Shown: positions 26,864-36,004, counted from the stretch's first letter. The stretch is DNA of 64,000 nt from CAXBBB01 sp963841855 (GCA_963841855.1 CAWJEJ010000001.1:868001-932000); one strand, 5' to 3'. The notes: generated by a model from the sequence alone, not told the origin. Program-made: numbers and translations.

Positions 26864-28999
26864 ATGGCAACCTCTCCCATGCTCGACATCGAAGCCATCT
26901 TTGGCGAAAACACCTTCGGCCTGACCGAGATGAAAAACCGGCTGCCCAAGTCGGCCTACAAGAGCCTCGTCGGCACGATCGAACGAGGCGAGCGCATCAA
27001 CGCAGACGTGGCCGATGCCGTCGCGATGGCGATGAAGGAGTGGGCGATGGAGAAGGGCGCGACGCACTACACGCACTGGTTTCAGCCGCTGACCGGCTCG
27101 ACGGCCGAGAAGCACGACAGCTTTATCACGCCCAACAAGGGCGGCGGAGCGGTGACCGAGTTCAGCGGCAAAGAACTCATCCAGGGCGAGCCCGACGCGT
27201 CGAGCTTTCCGTCGGGCGGCCTGCGCCAGACGTTCGAGGCGAGGGGCTACACGGCCTGGGACCCGACGAGCCCGGCGTTCATCGTAGAGAACCCCGGCGG
27301 CAGCTACCTCGCCATCCCGACAGCATTTGCATCATGGACCGGCGAGGCGCTGGACAACAAGACGCCGCTGCTGCGCTCGATGGACGCGCTGAGCAAGCAG
27401 GCTGTCCGGGCGCTGCGCGTGATGGGCCACAAGGACGTGAACAAGGTCACGAGCACAGTCGGCAACGAGCAGGAGTATTTCGTGATCGACAGCGAACTGT
27501 ACCACCAGCGCTTGGACCTCCAGATGACGGGACGGACGCTCTTCGGCGCCAAACCGCCGCGCGGACAGGAGATGGACGACCACTACTTCGGCTCGATTCC
27601 TAGCCGCGTGCTGAGCTACATGATGGCCGTCGAGAAGGAGCTGTACCGTCTGGGCATTCCGGTCAAGACGCGCCACAACGAGGTCGCGCCGAGCCAGTAC
27701 GAAATCGCGCCGATTTTCGAGAGCGCCAACGTCGCCGTCGACCACCAGCTGCTGACGATGATCACGCTGCGCCGGTTTGCGAGCCAGTTCGGGTTGACGA
27801 TCCTGATGCACGAAAAACCGTTCGCCGGAGTCAACGGCAGTGGCAAGCACAACAACTGGTCGATGGGGACCGATACCGGCCTCAACCTGCTCGAGCCTAC
27901 CGATGAGCCGCACGCCGAGGCGCGCTTCCAGTTCTTCTGCGCCGCCGTCATTAGGGCGATCTACAAGCACCAGGATCTGCTGCGTCTGGCCGCTGCAACA
28001 GCCGGTAACGACCACCGACTGGGCGCCAACGAAGCGCCGCCCGCGATCATGTCGATCTTTCTGGGAAGCCAGCTGACCGACGTGTTCGAGCAGCTCGCCG
28101 GAACCGGAGAGGCGACGAGCAGCAAATCGGCTGGGACGATGAAGCTGGGATCCGACGTGCTGCCGACGCTTCCGCGTCACAGCGGCGACCGCAACCGGAC
28201 CTCGCCCTTCGCTTTTACGGGCAACAAGTTCGAGTTCAGGGCACTGGGATCGTCGCAGTCGCCGAGCATGAGCAACACGATTCTCAACACCATCGTCGCC
28301 GAAAGCCTTGACCACATGACGACGCTGCTTGAGGAGCGGCGCAGCGGCAAGGGCAAGAAGGCGACGATTGCCGGAATCGAGTCGGTCGTGCAGGACGTGA
28401 TCAAAGAGTGCGGTGCGGTCCTGTTCGACGGCGACGGCTACTCGTCGGACTGGCCGGTCGAAGCCGAGCGGCGCGGCCTACTCAACCTCAAGACGACCGT
28501 CGACGCCATCGAGCGCATGGGCGGACACGGCAATCCCGAGTTGTTCGAGCAGTACGGCGTGCTCACACAGCCCGAAGTCCACAGCCGCCAGGAGGTCATG
28601 TTCGAGCAGTATTTCATGACGATCAACATCGAAGCCGAGACGACCGAGCGCATGGCCCGGACGATGCTCTTCCCCGCCGGATCGCGCTACCTCGCCGACC
28701 TCGCCGCCACGCTCGACAGCGGCGACGAAGTGGGCCTTGAGTTCCCCGGCGTCAAGGAGACCGCCCTCGAGCTGAGCCAGGTGCTGACCGACCTGCGCGG
28801 CGCCATCGTGGCGCTGAGCCACCAGAACCGCGAACTGGGCGGTGACGATGTGCACAGCAAAGCCTACCACATGCGCGACAACGTCATCCCCGCGATGAAC
28901 GCTGTCCGCGAAGCCGCCGACCGGCTCGAAGTGCTCGTCCCCCGCGACGAGTGGCCGCTGCCGACCTACCAGGAGATTCTGTTCGACAAGGAGGCATAG
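26864..28999 (+). CDS. glnN: glutamine synthetase type III
   Basis: 711 residues, the length of GSIII and not of GSI (about 470). N-terminal IFGENTFGLTEMKNRLPK and TPNKGGGAVTEFSGKELIQGEPDASSFPSGG are GSIII signatures; EVAPSQYEIAPIFE and KPFAGVNGSGKHNNWS are the catalytic metal/ATP segments; GNDHRLGANEAPPAI is the glutamate-binding region. It makes glutamine from glutamate, ammonia and ATP in the cytoplasm. Confidence 0.95.
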   Translation: MATSPMLDIEAIFGENTFGLTEMKNRLPKSAYKSLVGTIERGERINADVADAVAMAMKEWAMEKGATHYTHWFQPLTGSTAEKHDSFITPNKGGGAVTEFSGKELIQGEPDASSFPSGGLRQTFEARGYTAWDPTSPAFIVENPGGSYLAIPTAFASWTGEALDNKTPLLRSMDALSKQAVRALRVMGHKDVNKVTSTVGNEQEYFVIDSELYHQRLDLQMTGRTLFGAKPPRGQEMDDHYFGSIPSRVLSYMMAVEKELYRLGIPVKTRHNEVAPSQYEIAPIFESANVAVDHQLLTMITLRRFASQFGLTILMHEKPFAGVNGSGKHNNWSMGTDTGLNLLEPTDEPHAEARFQFFCAAVIRAIYKHQDLLRLAAATAGNDHRLGANEAPPAIMSIFLGSQLTDVFEQLAGTGEATSSKSAGTMKLGSDVLPTLPRHSGDRNRTSPFAFTGNKFEFRALGSSQSPSMSNTILNTIVAESLDHMTTLLEERRSGKGKKATIAGIESVVQDVIKECGAVLFDGDGYSSDWPVEAERRGLLNLKTTVDAIERMGGHGNPELFEQYGVLTQPEVHSRQEVMFEQYFMTINIEAETTERMARTMLFPAGSRYLADLAATLDSGDEVGLEFPGVKETALELSQVLTDLRGAIVALSHQNRELGGDDVHSKAYHMRDNVIPAMNAVREAADRLEVLVPRDEWPLPTYQEILFDKEA

Positions 29000-29010
29000 C
29001 CCGCCCTTGT

Positions 29011-29093
29011 CACTGCGAGGAGCATAGCAACGTGGCAGTCTCCCTGCTAGCGGCGAGCGGCGGAGATCGACACGGCCTGAGACCTCGCGGTGG
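29011..29093. repeat. interspersed palindromic repeat
   Basis: CACTGCGAGGAGCATAGCAA... (29011-29043) matches the 4236-4268 element in inverse orientation, and CCTCGCGGTGG at 29083-29093 closes an imperfect inverted repeat with its left edge. Lies just after glnN, so it may act as a 3' hairpin. Confidence 0.5.
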
Positions 29094-29191
29094 CAGTTGG
29101 AAACGTTCTGCGTGCGGCTCCGAGGCATTGGCTTCGGGGTCGCGCTGTATTTGGGCCTCGACGGTTGCGCGCTATGCTCTCTATCGGCATC

Positions 29192-29220
29192 GTAGCGTCG
29201 TTTATATATAACGACGCTAC
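29192..29220. promoter_or_regulatory. perfect 11-bp inverted repeat around an AT core
   Basis: GTAGCGTCGTT (29192-29202), TATATAT, AACGACGCTAC (29210-29220). It stands about 95 bp upstream of the ECF sigma gene in a GC-rich region. The symmetric arms and AT spacer look like an operator for a dimeric regulator; a bidirectional terminator is the alternative. Confidence 0.5.
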
Positions 29221-29313
29221 CGCACGCGCACCACTATTGAGCGAGCGGGTCCCGCCCTGTCTCCCGCGCTTCGTGCTATCTTGCGGCTCTCGTCCGTGCC
29301 ATCGCCCCGCTCC

Positions 29314-29922
29314 ATGTCCGAACCGTCCACCGACGCGCCGTCTGCCTCGTCCGAGCAGGATCGCGAGTGGGTACGCGAGGCACTGGAGGGAAATCAAGGC
29401 TCCTACGCGAAGTTGATGGAGAAGTACGAGCGTCCCCTCTACTTCCACCTGCGCAAACTCGTTCGGGGCGGTGAGGACCTGAACGACTTGGTCCAGGAGA
29501 GCTTTATCAAAGCGTTCGGCTCGCTCCAGTCGTACTCGCCGACGTACGCGTTCTCGACGTGGCTCTATCGCATCGCGACGAACCACACCATCGACTACCT
29601 GCGCAAGCGGCGCTTGAAGACCACGTCGATCCACAAGCCAGTCCAGACCAAGGATGGCGAGATGGAAATCGAGGTCCCTGACGAAACGTACCGCCCCGAC
29701 AAGCACATCGTGACCGACCAGCGCAACACGCTGATCCAAGAGGCCATCGACGCGCTGCCGCCCAAGTACTATAGGGTGATCGTGATGCGGCACCAGCAGG
29801 AGATGGCCTACGACGAGATTGCCGAAGAACTCGGAGCGCCGCTCGGGACGGTCAAAGCACACATTTTCCGAGCGAGGGAGTTGCTCAACAAGTACCTGCG
29901 CGACAAACGCGATAGTCTATAG
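29314..29922 (+). CDS. ECF-type RNA polymerase sigma factor
   Basis: 202 residues from ATG 29314. Region 2: QGSYAKLMEKYERPLYFHLRKLV, DLVQESFIKAF, FSTWLYRIATNHTIDYLRKRR. Region 4: IDALPPKYYRVIVMRHQQEMAYDEIAEELGAPLGTVKAHIFRARELL. A negatively charged linker separates them. No anti-sigma gene is adjacent, so its control is not evident; similar stand-alone ECF factors are common in Bacteroidota-like bacteria. Confidence 0.92.
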   Translation: MSEPSTDAPSASSEQDREWVREALEGNQGSYAKLMEKYERPLYFHLRKLVRGGEDLNDLVQESFIKAFGSLQSYSPTYAFSTWLYRIATNHTIDYLRKRRLKTTSIHKPVQTKDGEMEIEVPDETYRPDKHIVTDQRNTLIQEAIDALPPKYYRVIVMRHQQEMAYDEIAEELGAPLGTVKAHIFRARELLNKYLRDKRDSL

Positions 29923-30000
29923 CGTCACGCAGTCGAAGCGCCTAGAACCCACCCCGGCAGCGCTCGTAGCAGAGACCGCTACCTTTTTTCCGTTTAAACG

Positions 30001-30249
30001 ATGCAGTCTCCCGTACATCACATCCTTGTCGATGAGGCACGCAATCCAGTCGCTGTCCAGCTGGCCTATACCGACTGGCTCGAAATTCAACGGCGGCTCA
30101 ACATCGAACCGCCCCCTCGCAGCGGGGAAGCGGTTGGCAATGACCGCGCCCACGTCCAGGACGTATTGCAGCGCTCGTCAGGCATTTGGAAGCAGGGAGA
30201 CGGTCTGGAGTACCAGCGGCGCATACGGGTGGAGTGGGATAGGTCGTGA
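30001..30249 (+). CDS. probable antitoxin of a VapBC-type pair
   Basis: 82 residues. Begins MQSPVHHILVDEARNPVAVQLAYTDWLEIQRRL, the form of small Phd/VapB-like antitoxins. Its stop overlaps the GTG start of the PIN-domain toxin remnant (GTGA), the usual coupling of such pairs. The identity rests on size and neighbour. Confidence 0.55.
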   Translation: MQSPVHHILVDEARNPVAVQLAYTDWLEIQRRLNIEPPPRSGEAVGNDRAHVQDVLQRSSGIWKQGDGLEYQRRIRVEWDRS

Positions 30250-30607
30250 TCCTTCTCGACTCCGTCTTACTAATTGATCATCTCAACGGTCACGAAGTGG
30301 CTTCGCGCTACCTGGACCCACTTGCGAGAACGGCATATGTCTCGCTGATCACGCGCGCCGAAGTACTGGCAGGCTGCGTATCAGACTACGACTGGAAGGC
30401 TGGCACTGATCTTCTCGACCTATTTATACCGCTTTCTCTCGACGCAGAGGATTCAAACGGGGCGGCGCGTCTACGACAGACGAATCGGTGAAAGTTGCCC
30501 GACGCGTTTCAAGCTGCTCTGGCCATTCGATACGGACTTCAGCTCGCAACACGAAAGACTTCGATCCTGACCGGCATCCGTTCGTAGTCGTGCCTTGCGC
30601 TGCGTGA
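30246..30607 (+). pseudogene. inactivated VapC-type PIN-domain toxin
   Basis: MILLDSVLLIDHLNG (first PIN acidic residue) and LITRAEVLAG (second) are intact. The frame then meets TGA at 30489 where the family has R-x-KLPDA; reading through gives KLPDAFQAALAIRYGLQLATR. A second lesion, a frameshift near 30555, moves the frame to NTKDFDPDRHPFVVVP, the normal PIN end, stopping at 30607. One nonsense and one frameshift therefore disable the ribonuclease, while the antitoxin remains open. Confidence 0.75.
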
Positions 30608-30613
30608 GCCGGT

Positions 30614-30940
30614 CTACGCGGGCAGATGCTCCGCCAGCCACTGCCGCAGTTGATGCTCAGGTAGCGCGCCGGTGAACTCGGCTGTCACCTCGCCGCCCAC
30701 GAACAGCTTGACGGCGGGGATGCCCTTGATGTCGAAGCGCTGACTCAGGTGAGGGTGAGCGTCCGTGTTGATCTTGACTAGGCGCCACGCGCCGCCGCTC
30801 TCCTGAGCGAGCTTCTTGATCGTAGGCCCCAACGTGCGGCACGGACCACACCACGGCGCCCAGAAGTCGACGACGACGGGTTTGTCGTGGCTCTTGTCGA
30901 GTACCTGGGTTTGAAACGGATCGGCAGCAGTGTCAGGCAT
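30614..30940 (-). CDS. thioredoxin
   Basis: 108 residues from ATG 30940; VVVDFWAPWCGPCRTLGPTIKKLA holds the WCGPC redox motif and IKGIPAVKLFVGGEV the cis-proline loop. Last gene of the minus-strand sulfur operon, where it probably reduces protein persulfides and disulfides. Confidence 0.93.
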   Translation of the reverse strand: MPDTAADPFQTQVLDKSHDKPVVVDFWAPWCGPCRTLGPTIKKLAQESGGAWRLVKINTDAHPHLSQRFDIKGIPAVKLFVGGEVTAEFTGALPEHQLRQWLAEHLPA

Positions 30941-30944
30941 CGGA

Positions 30945-31256
30945 TTAGGCGGTCGGTGCGCCGGCTTTGGCGAGGTCTTCGAAGCCGCCTGCGTTGATCG
31001 CGCTCGTATAGCCTTTCTTGCGCAGCAACTCGGCGGCCTTACCCGAGCGCGCACCCGAGCGGCAGTGCAGGTAAACGGTTTGGTCCTTGGGCAGGTCGAG
31101 CGCGTCGAACTTCTGCTCGAAGTCGTCAGCGAGGAAGTCGACGTTCTGCGCGCCTTGCAGGTGACCCTCGGCGTATTCCTTGGACGTGCGCACGTCGAGA
31201 ACGGGAGCCGAGGTGTCGCGAGCGAGAAACTCGGAAGAGCGGATGTCGGAAGGCAT
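30945..31256 (-). CDS. single-domain rhodanese
   Basis: 103 residues. PVLDVRTSKEYAEGHLQGAQNV and the active loop HCRSGARSGKAAELL carry the catalytic Cys. Such proteins pass sulfane sulfur between carriers. It lies 4 bp from the thioredoxin gene and 5 bp after the TauE/SafE gene, so the three are co-transcribed. Confidence 0.92.
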   Translation of the reverse strand: MPSDIRSSEFLARDTSAPVLDVRTSKEYAEGHLQGAQNVDFLADDFEQKFDALDLPKDQTVYLHCRSGARSGKAAELLRKKGYTSAINAGGFEDLAKAGAPTA

Positions 31257-31261
31257 ATCGA

Positions 31262-32059
31262 TCAGGGTGTGGAGGAAATAGTCGGAGTCGAAGGCAGCGC
31301 GAACACACTCGGCGCCTCCTGGATCAAGATAAACGCCCCCATTACGACGAGAAAGACGGCAAACCCGCGCCGAAGTGACGCTTGCGGAACGCGTCCGCTC
31401 ACCCTGGCGCCGCCGAGCGCTCCAACCATGCCGATGACGACGAACGTGCCGATGAGCGGCCAGCTCACCGAAGCGCCCGACGCACTCAACAGGTCGAGGT
31501 ACGAGACGAAGCCGACAGCGCTGTTGAGTACGATGATCGCCAGGCTCGTCCCGACGGCCATCCGCATGTCCAGGCCGACCAGCAGCACCAACGCAGGCAC
31601 GATCAAGAACCCGCCGCCGACGCCGACCAGCCCGGTCATCACGCCCACGCCCGCTCCCAGCAAGCCGACGAGCCACGCCGGACGCGCAGGCCGCCCACCG
31701 ACTGCATCAGGTCGTCCTTTGAGCATCGCCCCGGCGGCTGCGATCATGACGACGGCGAACAGCACCAGTTGCATCGCCGCAGGCACCTGGGCCGCCAGCA
31801 GCGAACCTCCGTACGTGCCGACGATCCCCGGAAGCCCGAACCCCAACACGCTGCGCCAGTCGACCAGCCCGCGACGCGCATAACCGGCAGCACCGACGAG
31901 CGCGATGGCACCGACGATAGCCAGACTTTCGGCGATCGCCACCTTGCCGGGCTGATCGGCAAGGTAGACCAGGATGGGAACGGTCAAGATGGATCCGCCC
32001 GAACCGAGCAGGCCCAGCACCAGGCCGATGGCGACGGCGCCTAAGAGTGCGTACCCCAT
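31262..32059 (-). CDS. TauE/SafE family sulfite exporter-like permease
   Basis: 265 residues with about eight hydrophobic segments. GLLGSGGSILTVPILVYL and the repeat GLVGVGGGFLIVPALVLL are the duplicated TauE/SafE motif. Its 5' end overlaps the preceding MBL gene by 19 nt. Probably exports sulfite or thiosulfate formed by the neighbouring enzymes. Confidence 0.9.
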   Translation of the reverse strand: MGYALLGAVAIGLVLGLLGSGGSILTVPILVYLADQPGKVAIAESLAIVGAIALVGAAGYARRGLVDWRSVLGFGLPGIVGTYGGSLLAAQVPAAMQLVLFAVVMIAAAGAMLKGRPDAVGGRPARPAWLVGLLGAGVGVMTGLVGVGGGFLIVPALVLLVGLDMRMAVGTSLAIIVLNSAVGFVSYLDLLSASGASVSWPLIGTFVVIGMVGALGGARVSGRVPQASLRRGFAVFLVVMGAFILIQEAPSVFALPSTPTISSTP

Positions 32060-33504
32060 CGGTCGTCTGCGGTGACGGCGCGTCCCGTCGCGGCGAAGTT
32101 GGGGAAGCCGTCGTTGACGTAGATCACGTCGCGACCCTGCCGCGCCAGATACGCCGACGCTGCCGCGGCACGCACACCCGATTGGCAGTGCACGATCAGC
32201 GTTCCGCCATCGGGCACGCGGCTGTCCATGTAATCGGGGAGGCGCGTGTACGAAGCGTTGACCGCGCCGGGCACGTACCCGCCCTGATGCTCGCTCGCGT
32301 AGCGCACGTCGAGGACCGAGGCACCGGTTTCGGCCTGTAACTCGTCGAGGTCGGCGAACGTGCGCTCGGGAATAGAGGCCGACGCCCCGCCCTGGTCGAA
32401 GTAGGCAGCGAGATCGTCCGGCGTCACGAAACCGACGACGGCGTCGTAGCCGATGCGCACCAGATCGCGAACCGCACCGTCGACTTCGTCTTCTCCGGCG
32501 ACGAGCACGACAGGCGTCGCCTCGTCGGTCAGCAGCGAGCCGACGAAGGCCGGGAGGTTTTTGCCCAGCGGCGCGTGGAGCGAACGCGGCACGTGAGCGG
32601 TCATGAAGATGGAGCGGTCCGCTCGCGTGTCGATCACGACACCGCTTTCGTCTTTGGCAAACACGGACAACTCGTCAGACGACATCCGCGAAGGCGTCGG
32701 CACCTCGCCCAGCAGGGGCACACCGTCGCGGTTCTGCTGCTTCATTCGAGCGAAGTACATCTGCGGCTCGGGCTGACCGTCGAGGATCGCCGCGACGAAG
32801 GCGTCTTCCCCGCCTTCGGCTGCCCCGAGCGACGCATTGTAGCGCTTCTCGTAGCCGACCGTCGTCATCGGAACGGCGCCCAGCGCTTTGCCGCACGCCG
32901 ATCCCGCGCCGTGTCCGGGCCATACCTGGAGGTGCTCTTCTAGCTGGGTGAAGTGCGGGAGCGAGCGAAACAGGGTCCGCGCCGCCTCTTCCTGGACGCC
33001 GTGCATCCCCGCCGCCTGTTCGAGCAGGTCGGGACGCCCCAGATCGCCGACGAACACGAAGTCGCCCGTCACGACGCCGATCGGTGTCGTCGCGCCGCTG
33101 CCTCGGTCGGTCACGACGTAGCTCAGGTGCTCGGGCGTGTGCCCCGGCGTGTGGACGGCGCGCAGGTCGATGTTGCCGACCGAGAACGCGGCGCCGTCGC
33201 GTAGAAACGTCACGTCATAGCCTGCATCTGTGGCCCACGCGCTGCCCCAACCGTCGCTTTCACCCTCGGCCGACAGGTAGACGTGCGCACCAATCTCGGC
33301 GAACTCTCGCGCGCCCGACAGGAAATCGGCGTGGATGTGGGTTTCGGCGACGGCGACGATGCGCAGGCCCTCGGCTTTTGCCGCCGCGACGTACCGGTCG
33401 ATGTCGCGCAGTGGGTCAACAATGAGCGCCTCTTTGGTCTTTTGGCACCCGATCAGATAAGCGTTCTGAGCGAGGTGGGGATCGGTGTACGAGCGGAAAA
33501 GCAT
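32041..33504 (-). CDS. MBL-fold persulfide dioxygenase-like protein with rhodanese domains
   Basis: 487 residues from ATG 33504. N-terminal metallo-beta-lactamase fold: ETHIHADFLSG is the THxHxD metal motif, then HTPGHTPEHL. Residues about 270-360 form a rhodanese-like domain without an obvious catalytic Cys, and 390-480 an active one (HCQSGVRAAAASAYLARQG). Homologous fusions oxidise glutathione or low-molecular-weight persulfides to sulfite and transfer sulfane sulfur. Confidence 0.92.
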   Translation of the reverse strand: MLFRSYTDPHLAQNAYLIGCQKTKEALIVDPLRDIDRYVAAAKAEGLRIVAVAETHIHADFLSGAREFAEIGAHVYLSAEGESDGWGSAWATDAGYDVTFLRDGAAFSVGNIDLRAVHTPGHTPEHLSYVVTDRGSGATTPIGVVTGDFVFVGDLGRPDLLEQAAGMHGVQEEAARTLFRSLPHFTQLEEHLQVWPGHGAGSACGKALGAVPMTTVGYEKRYNASLGAAEGGEDAFVAAILDGQPEPQMYFARMKQQNRDGVPLLGEVPTPSRMSSDELSVFAKDESGVVIDTRADRSIFMTAHVPRSLHAPLGKNLPAFVGSLLTDEATPVVLVAGEDEVDGAVRDLVRIGYDAVVGFVTPDDLAAYFDQGGASASIPERTFADLDELQAETGASVLDVRYASEHQGGYVPGAVNASYTRLPDYMDSRVPDGGTLIVHCQSGVRAAAASAYLARQGRDVIYVNDGFPNFAATGRAVTADDRWGTHS

Positions 33505-33520
33505 AGCTATCGGGGTGGAA

Positions 33521-34081
33521 TTAGTGAGGTAGGTGGGAGCGCAGGATCCCATACGTCCACGTGCCGGCGACGGCGGCTGTGAGCGCGACGAGCATGATGG
33601 TTACCCCTCCGCCAAGCAGCGCGAACAGCGGTCCGGGGCAGGCACCGAGCAGCGCCCATCCGAATCCGAACGTAAGGCCGCCCATCCAGTAGCGCGCGCC
33701 GGGCACGCGGCCTCTGCCCCACTGCTTGGGCGATGCCTTGATGGGTTCGCCGCGCATCGTCGTCAGTCCCAACCGGCGGATCAGCCACAGACCGAGCGCT
33801 GCCGTGGTGACCGCGCTGCCGATGACGCCGTACATGTGGAACGACTCGAAGCGAAACATCTCGTAGATGCGAAACCACGAAATGACCTGCGCTTGGGTAA
33901 AGACGACGCCCAATCCGGCGCCGACCAGACCATACAGAAGCAGGCTGAACGGCAAGTTGCCCTCGTCGCGAGCGCGCTGCTGCGTTTCGCGTGACACCTG
34001 TTCTTCGTCCGTGCACGCATCGGGCAGGACGACGAGCTTGAGCGATGGTGGAGGGGCGACTTCGGGTGCGCGTGTAGACAT
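33521..34081 (-). CDS. YeeE/YedE-type sulfur transport protein (second half)
   Basis: 186 residues from ATG 34081. Four hydrophobic segments and GARYWMGGLTFGFGWALLGACPGPLFALLGGG, the GACPGP motif with the conserved Cys seen in thiosulfate/sulfur transporters of the YeeE/YedE family. The soluble N-terminus of about 45 residues is Cys-containing (DACTDEEQ). Works with the next upstream gene as a split transporter. Confidence 0.88.
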   Translation of the reverse strand: MSTRAPEVAPPPSLKLVVLPDACTDEEQVSRETQQRARDEGNLPFSLLLYGLVGAGLGVVFTQAQVISWFRIYEMFRFESFHMYGVIGSAVTTAALGLWLIRRLGLTTMRGEPIKASPKQWGRGRVPGARYWMGGLTFGFGWALLGACPGPLFALLGGGVTIMLVALTAAVAGTWTYGILRSHLPH

Positions 34082-34120
34082 AGCGATGCGATGAGGACTC
34101 AGGGTACGACGGAGATGCAC

Positions 34121-34690
34121 TCAGCCGAGGAGCAGCGGGAGCAGCAGATGAGTTACTAGCAGACCGCCGCCGAAGAAGCCCAGGACGGCGACGAGCGACG
34201 GCACCTGCAGATCGGCTAGGCCGCTGATGGCATGGCCGGACGTACACCCTCCGGCCCACCGCGCGCCGAAGCCGACGAGGAAGCCTCCGCCGATGATCAA
34301 GAATGCGCCGACCGGCGTCGCCAGAGACGACCACGAAAACAACTGCGCAGGCAAGAACCCGGCAACGTCGGTGACACCCAGACCGGCCAGCGCTTCGAGT
34401 GTCGAAGCCGAGAGAGCGAGCGGCGCGTCTACATCGCCCAGTAGCCGCAGTCCGACGAACCCGCCGACTGCGATGCCGACCGCGAACGCCAGATTCCACA
34501 GCCCGACCGATTTCCAGTCGTAGGTGAAGAGCGAGGGCTTACGGCTTTCACTCACGGGAAGAAGGGCGCACAGGTGGCGCAGGTTGGCCGAGAGACCAAA
34601 TACTTTGCCGCCGAGCAGCAGGAGGCCGGGCACGACCAGCCCAATGAGCGGACCGGCGACGTACCAGGGCAAAGGATCGACAGGAGTCAT
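34121..34690 (-). CDS. YeeE/YedE-type sulfur transport protein (first half)
   Basis: 189 residues from ATG 34690. GFGARWAGGCTSGHAISGLADL is the GCTSGH motif of YeeE/YedE permeases, complementing the GACPGP half encoded next. First gene of the sulfur operon and divergent from the ArsR regulator; import of thiosulfate or sulfane sulfur is the expected role. Confidence 0.9.
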   Translation of the reverse strand: MTPVDPLPWYVAGPLIGLVVPGLLLLGGKVFGLSANLRHLCALLPVSESRKPSLFTYDWKSVGLWNLAFAVGIAVGGFVGLRLLGDVDAPLALSASTLEALAGLGVTDVAGFLPAQLFSWSSLATPVGAFLIIGGGFLVGFGARWAGGCTSGHAISGLADLQVPSLVAVLGFFGGGLLVTHLLLPLLLG

Positions 34691-34849
34691 TGCATCGCAG
34701 TTGAAGTGACATCTTGCACAACCATCTGGTTTATCAGTTTCCAACCCACGCGACAAAGGAAGCGTGAAGACGCCTCCCCTCTCCGCCCGCTTCGCGCGTA
34801 CCGCGCCCTGCCGTCAGACCCTTCTGCCCCATCGGTCGTGTAAGCCTGC
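34691..34849. promoter_or_regulatory. divergent control region of the sulfur operon
   Basis: 159 bp between the YeeE gene and arsR-like gene. It should hold both promoters and the ArsR operator. AT-richer sequence lies at 34705-34745; no convincing palindrome was found by eye. Confidence 0.4.
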
Positions 34850-35170
34850 ATGAACGCTCCCGTCCCCGACACGCTACTCATCGCCGCCGCCGAACGCTTC
34901 CGCCTGCTCGGCGACCCGGTGCGGCTTCGGCTGCTCAACACACTGCTCGAAATGGGCGAGGCGACTGTCCAGCAGCTTGCCGACGCGTCGAGTCAGAGCC
35001 AGCAGAATACGTCGAAGCACCTGCGCAAACTCGCCGAGGGCGGCATTCTGTCGAGCCGCAAGGCCGGGCTGCACGTCCACTACCACGTCGACGACCCCAG
35101 CATTCCGGGCCTCTGCCTATTGGTCTGCGGCCAGATTTCCAAGCAGCAATCCGAGGCCGCTGCCGAGTAG
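34850..35170 (+). CDS. ArsR-family regulator, probably sulfur-responsive
   Basis: 106 residues. RFRLLGDPVRLRLLNTLLEMGEATVQQLADASSQSQQNTSKHLRKLAEGGILSSRK is the ArsR winged helix. Only two Cys occur, in IPGLCLLVCGQI near the C-terminus, with no N-terminal CxC metal site. Thiol-switch regulators such as BigR/SqrR sense persulfides by a Cys pair, and the divergent sulfur operon makes this role likely (inference). Confidence 0.88.
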   Translation: MNAPVPDTLLIAAAERFRLLGDPVRLRLLNTLLEMGEATVQQLADASSQSQQNTSKHLRKLAEGGILSSRKAGLHVHYHVDDPSIPGLCLLVCGQISKQQSEAAAE

Positions 35171-35311
35171 AGCCTACGCGTTCGCACAACTGGTCAGTAC
35201 GTTGGCTGGGTGGTTCGGCTCGATTTCTCCCCAACCTCTTCGCACGCCTTCGGGCAAATGACAAAACACGCGCCGCGCACGCGCATTGGCCGTCCAAACT
35301 CACACGCACAG

Positions 35312-35734
35312 ATGGCCGCCTCCAAACGCCCCGCCGGTATCGAGCCCGAGTACAACAAGCCCGACGCGCCCGGCATCTGGATGAACTTCGACAACACCGT
35401 GTCGATCTACCACATCGTCGAGCCCGACCACACGTTCGAGCAGGCCGCGCAGCAGCTCTTCGGAGCCGTCGCCGACGCCGAGCGGCAGTTTCCTGGCTGG
35501 CCGCGCATGCTCTACCTCGAAATCGACGGGCACGTAGACTCGATGGGTCGCCACACGCCCGACATGGTCGAGTTGCAGCAGGAGTTCTTGTTCTCGACGA
35601 TCGGCGTCTTCCTCTCGGCCGTCGAGACGCCGCTCGTGTCGGCCCTCAACCCCGAACCGCAGCGCAACGACGTGCCCGATGGACTGTCCATCGGAACCGA
35701 CGAGCCGACCGTCCCGACGACGAGCTGCGGCTGA
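35312..35734 (+). CDS. hypothetical protein
   Basis: 140 residues from ATG 35312; ATG 35258 would add 18 residues. AGIEPEYNKPDAPGIWMNFDNTVSIYHIVEPDHTFEQAAQQLFGAVADAERQFPGWPRMLYLEIDGH... is acidic with an alpha/beta look. No family recognised. High GC like its neighbours. Confidence 0.6.
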   Translation: MAASKRPAGIEPEYNKPDAPGIWMNFDNTVSIYHIVEPDHTFEQAAQQLFGAVADAERQFPGWPRMLYLEIDGHVDSMGRHTPDMVELQQEFLFSTIGVFLSAVETPLVSALNPEPQRNDVPDGLSIGTDEPTVPTTSCG

Positions 35735-36004
35735 TCGCTACGACTGAGCCATTCGTTTTACTGACCAACCCATTGCTACTCGCTGATGCCACGCTTCATA
35801 GCCAAGATTGAAAGTGTGCATGGTAGTCGCAAGCTACCCGGAACAGCTGGCAATGGGGCACGAGCAACGATAACTGGCGAAGACATTTCTGTGACTATTG
35901 ATGCTCGGGTCGGCCTGTCAGGTAGAGATGATATAACCGTTACGGTAGGCCCAAGTAAGTCAGGAAAAGGAGACTCTACGATAATCTTTCGATCCCCGAC
36001 TCCC

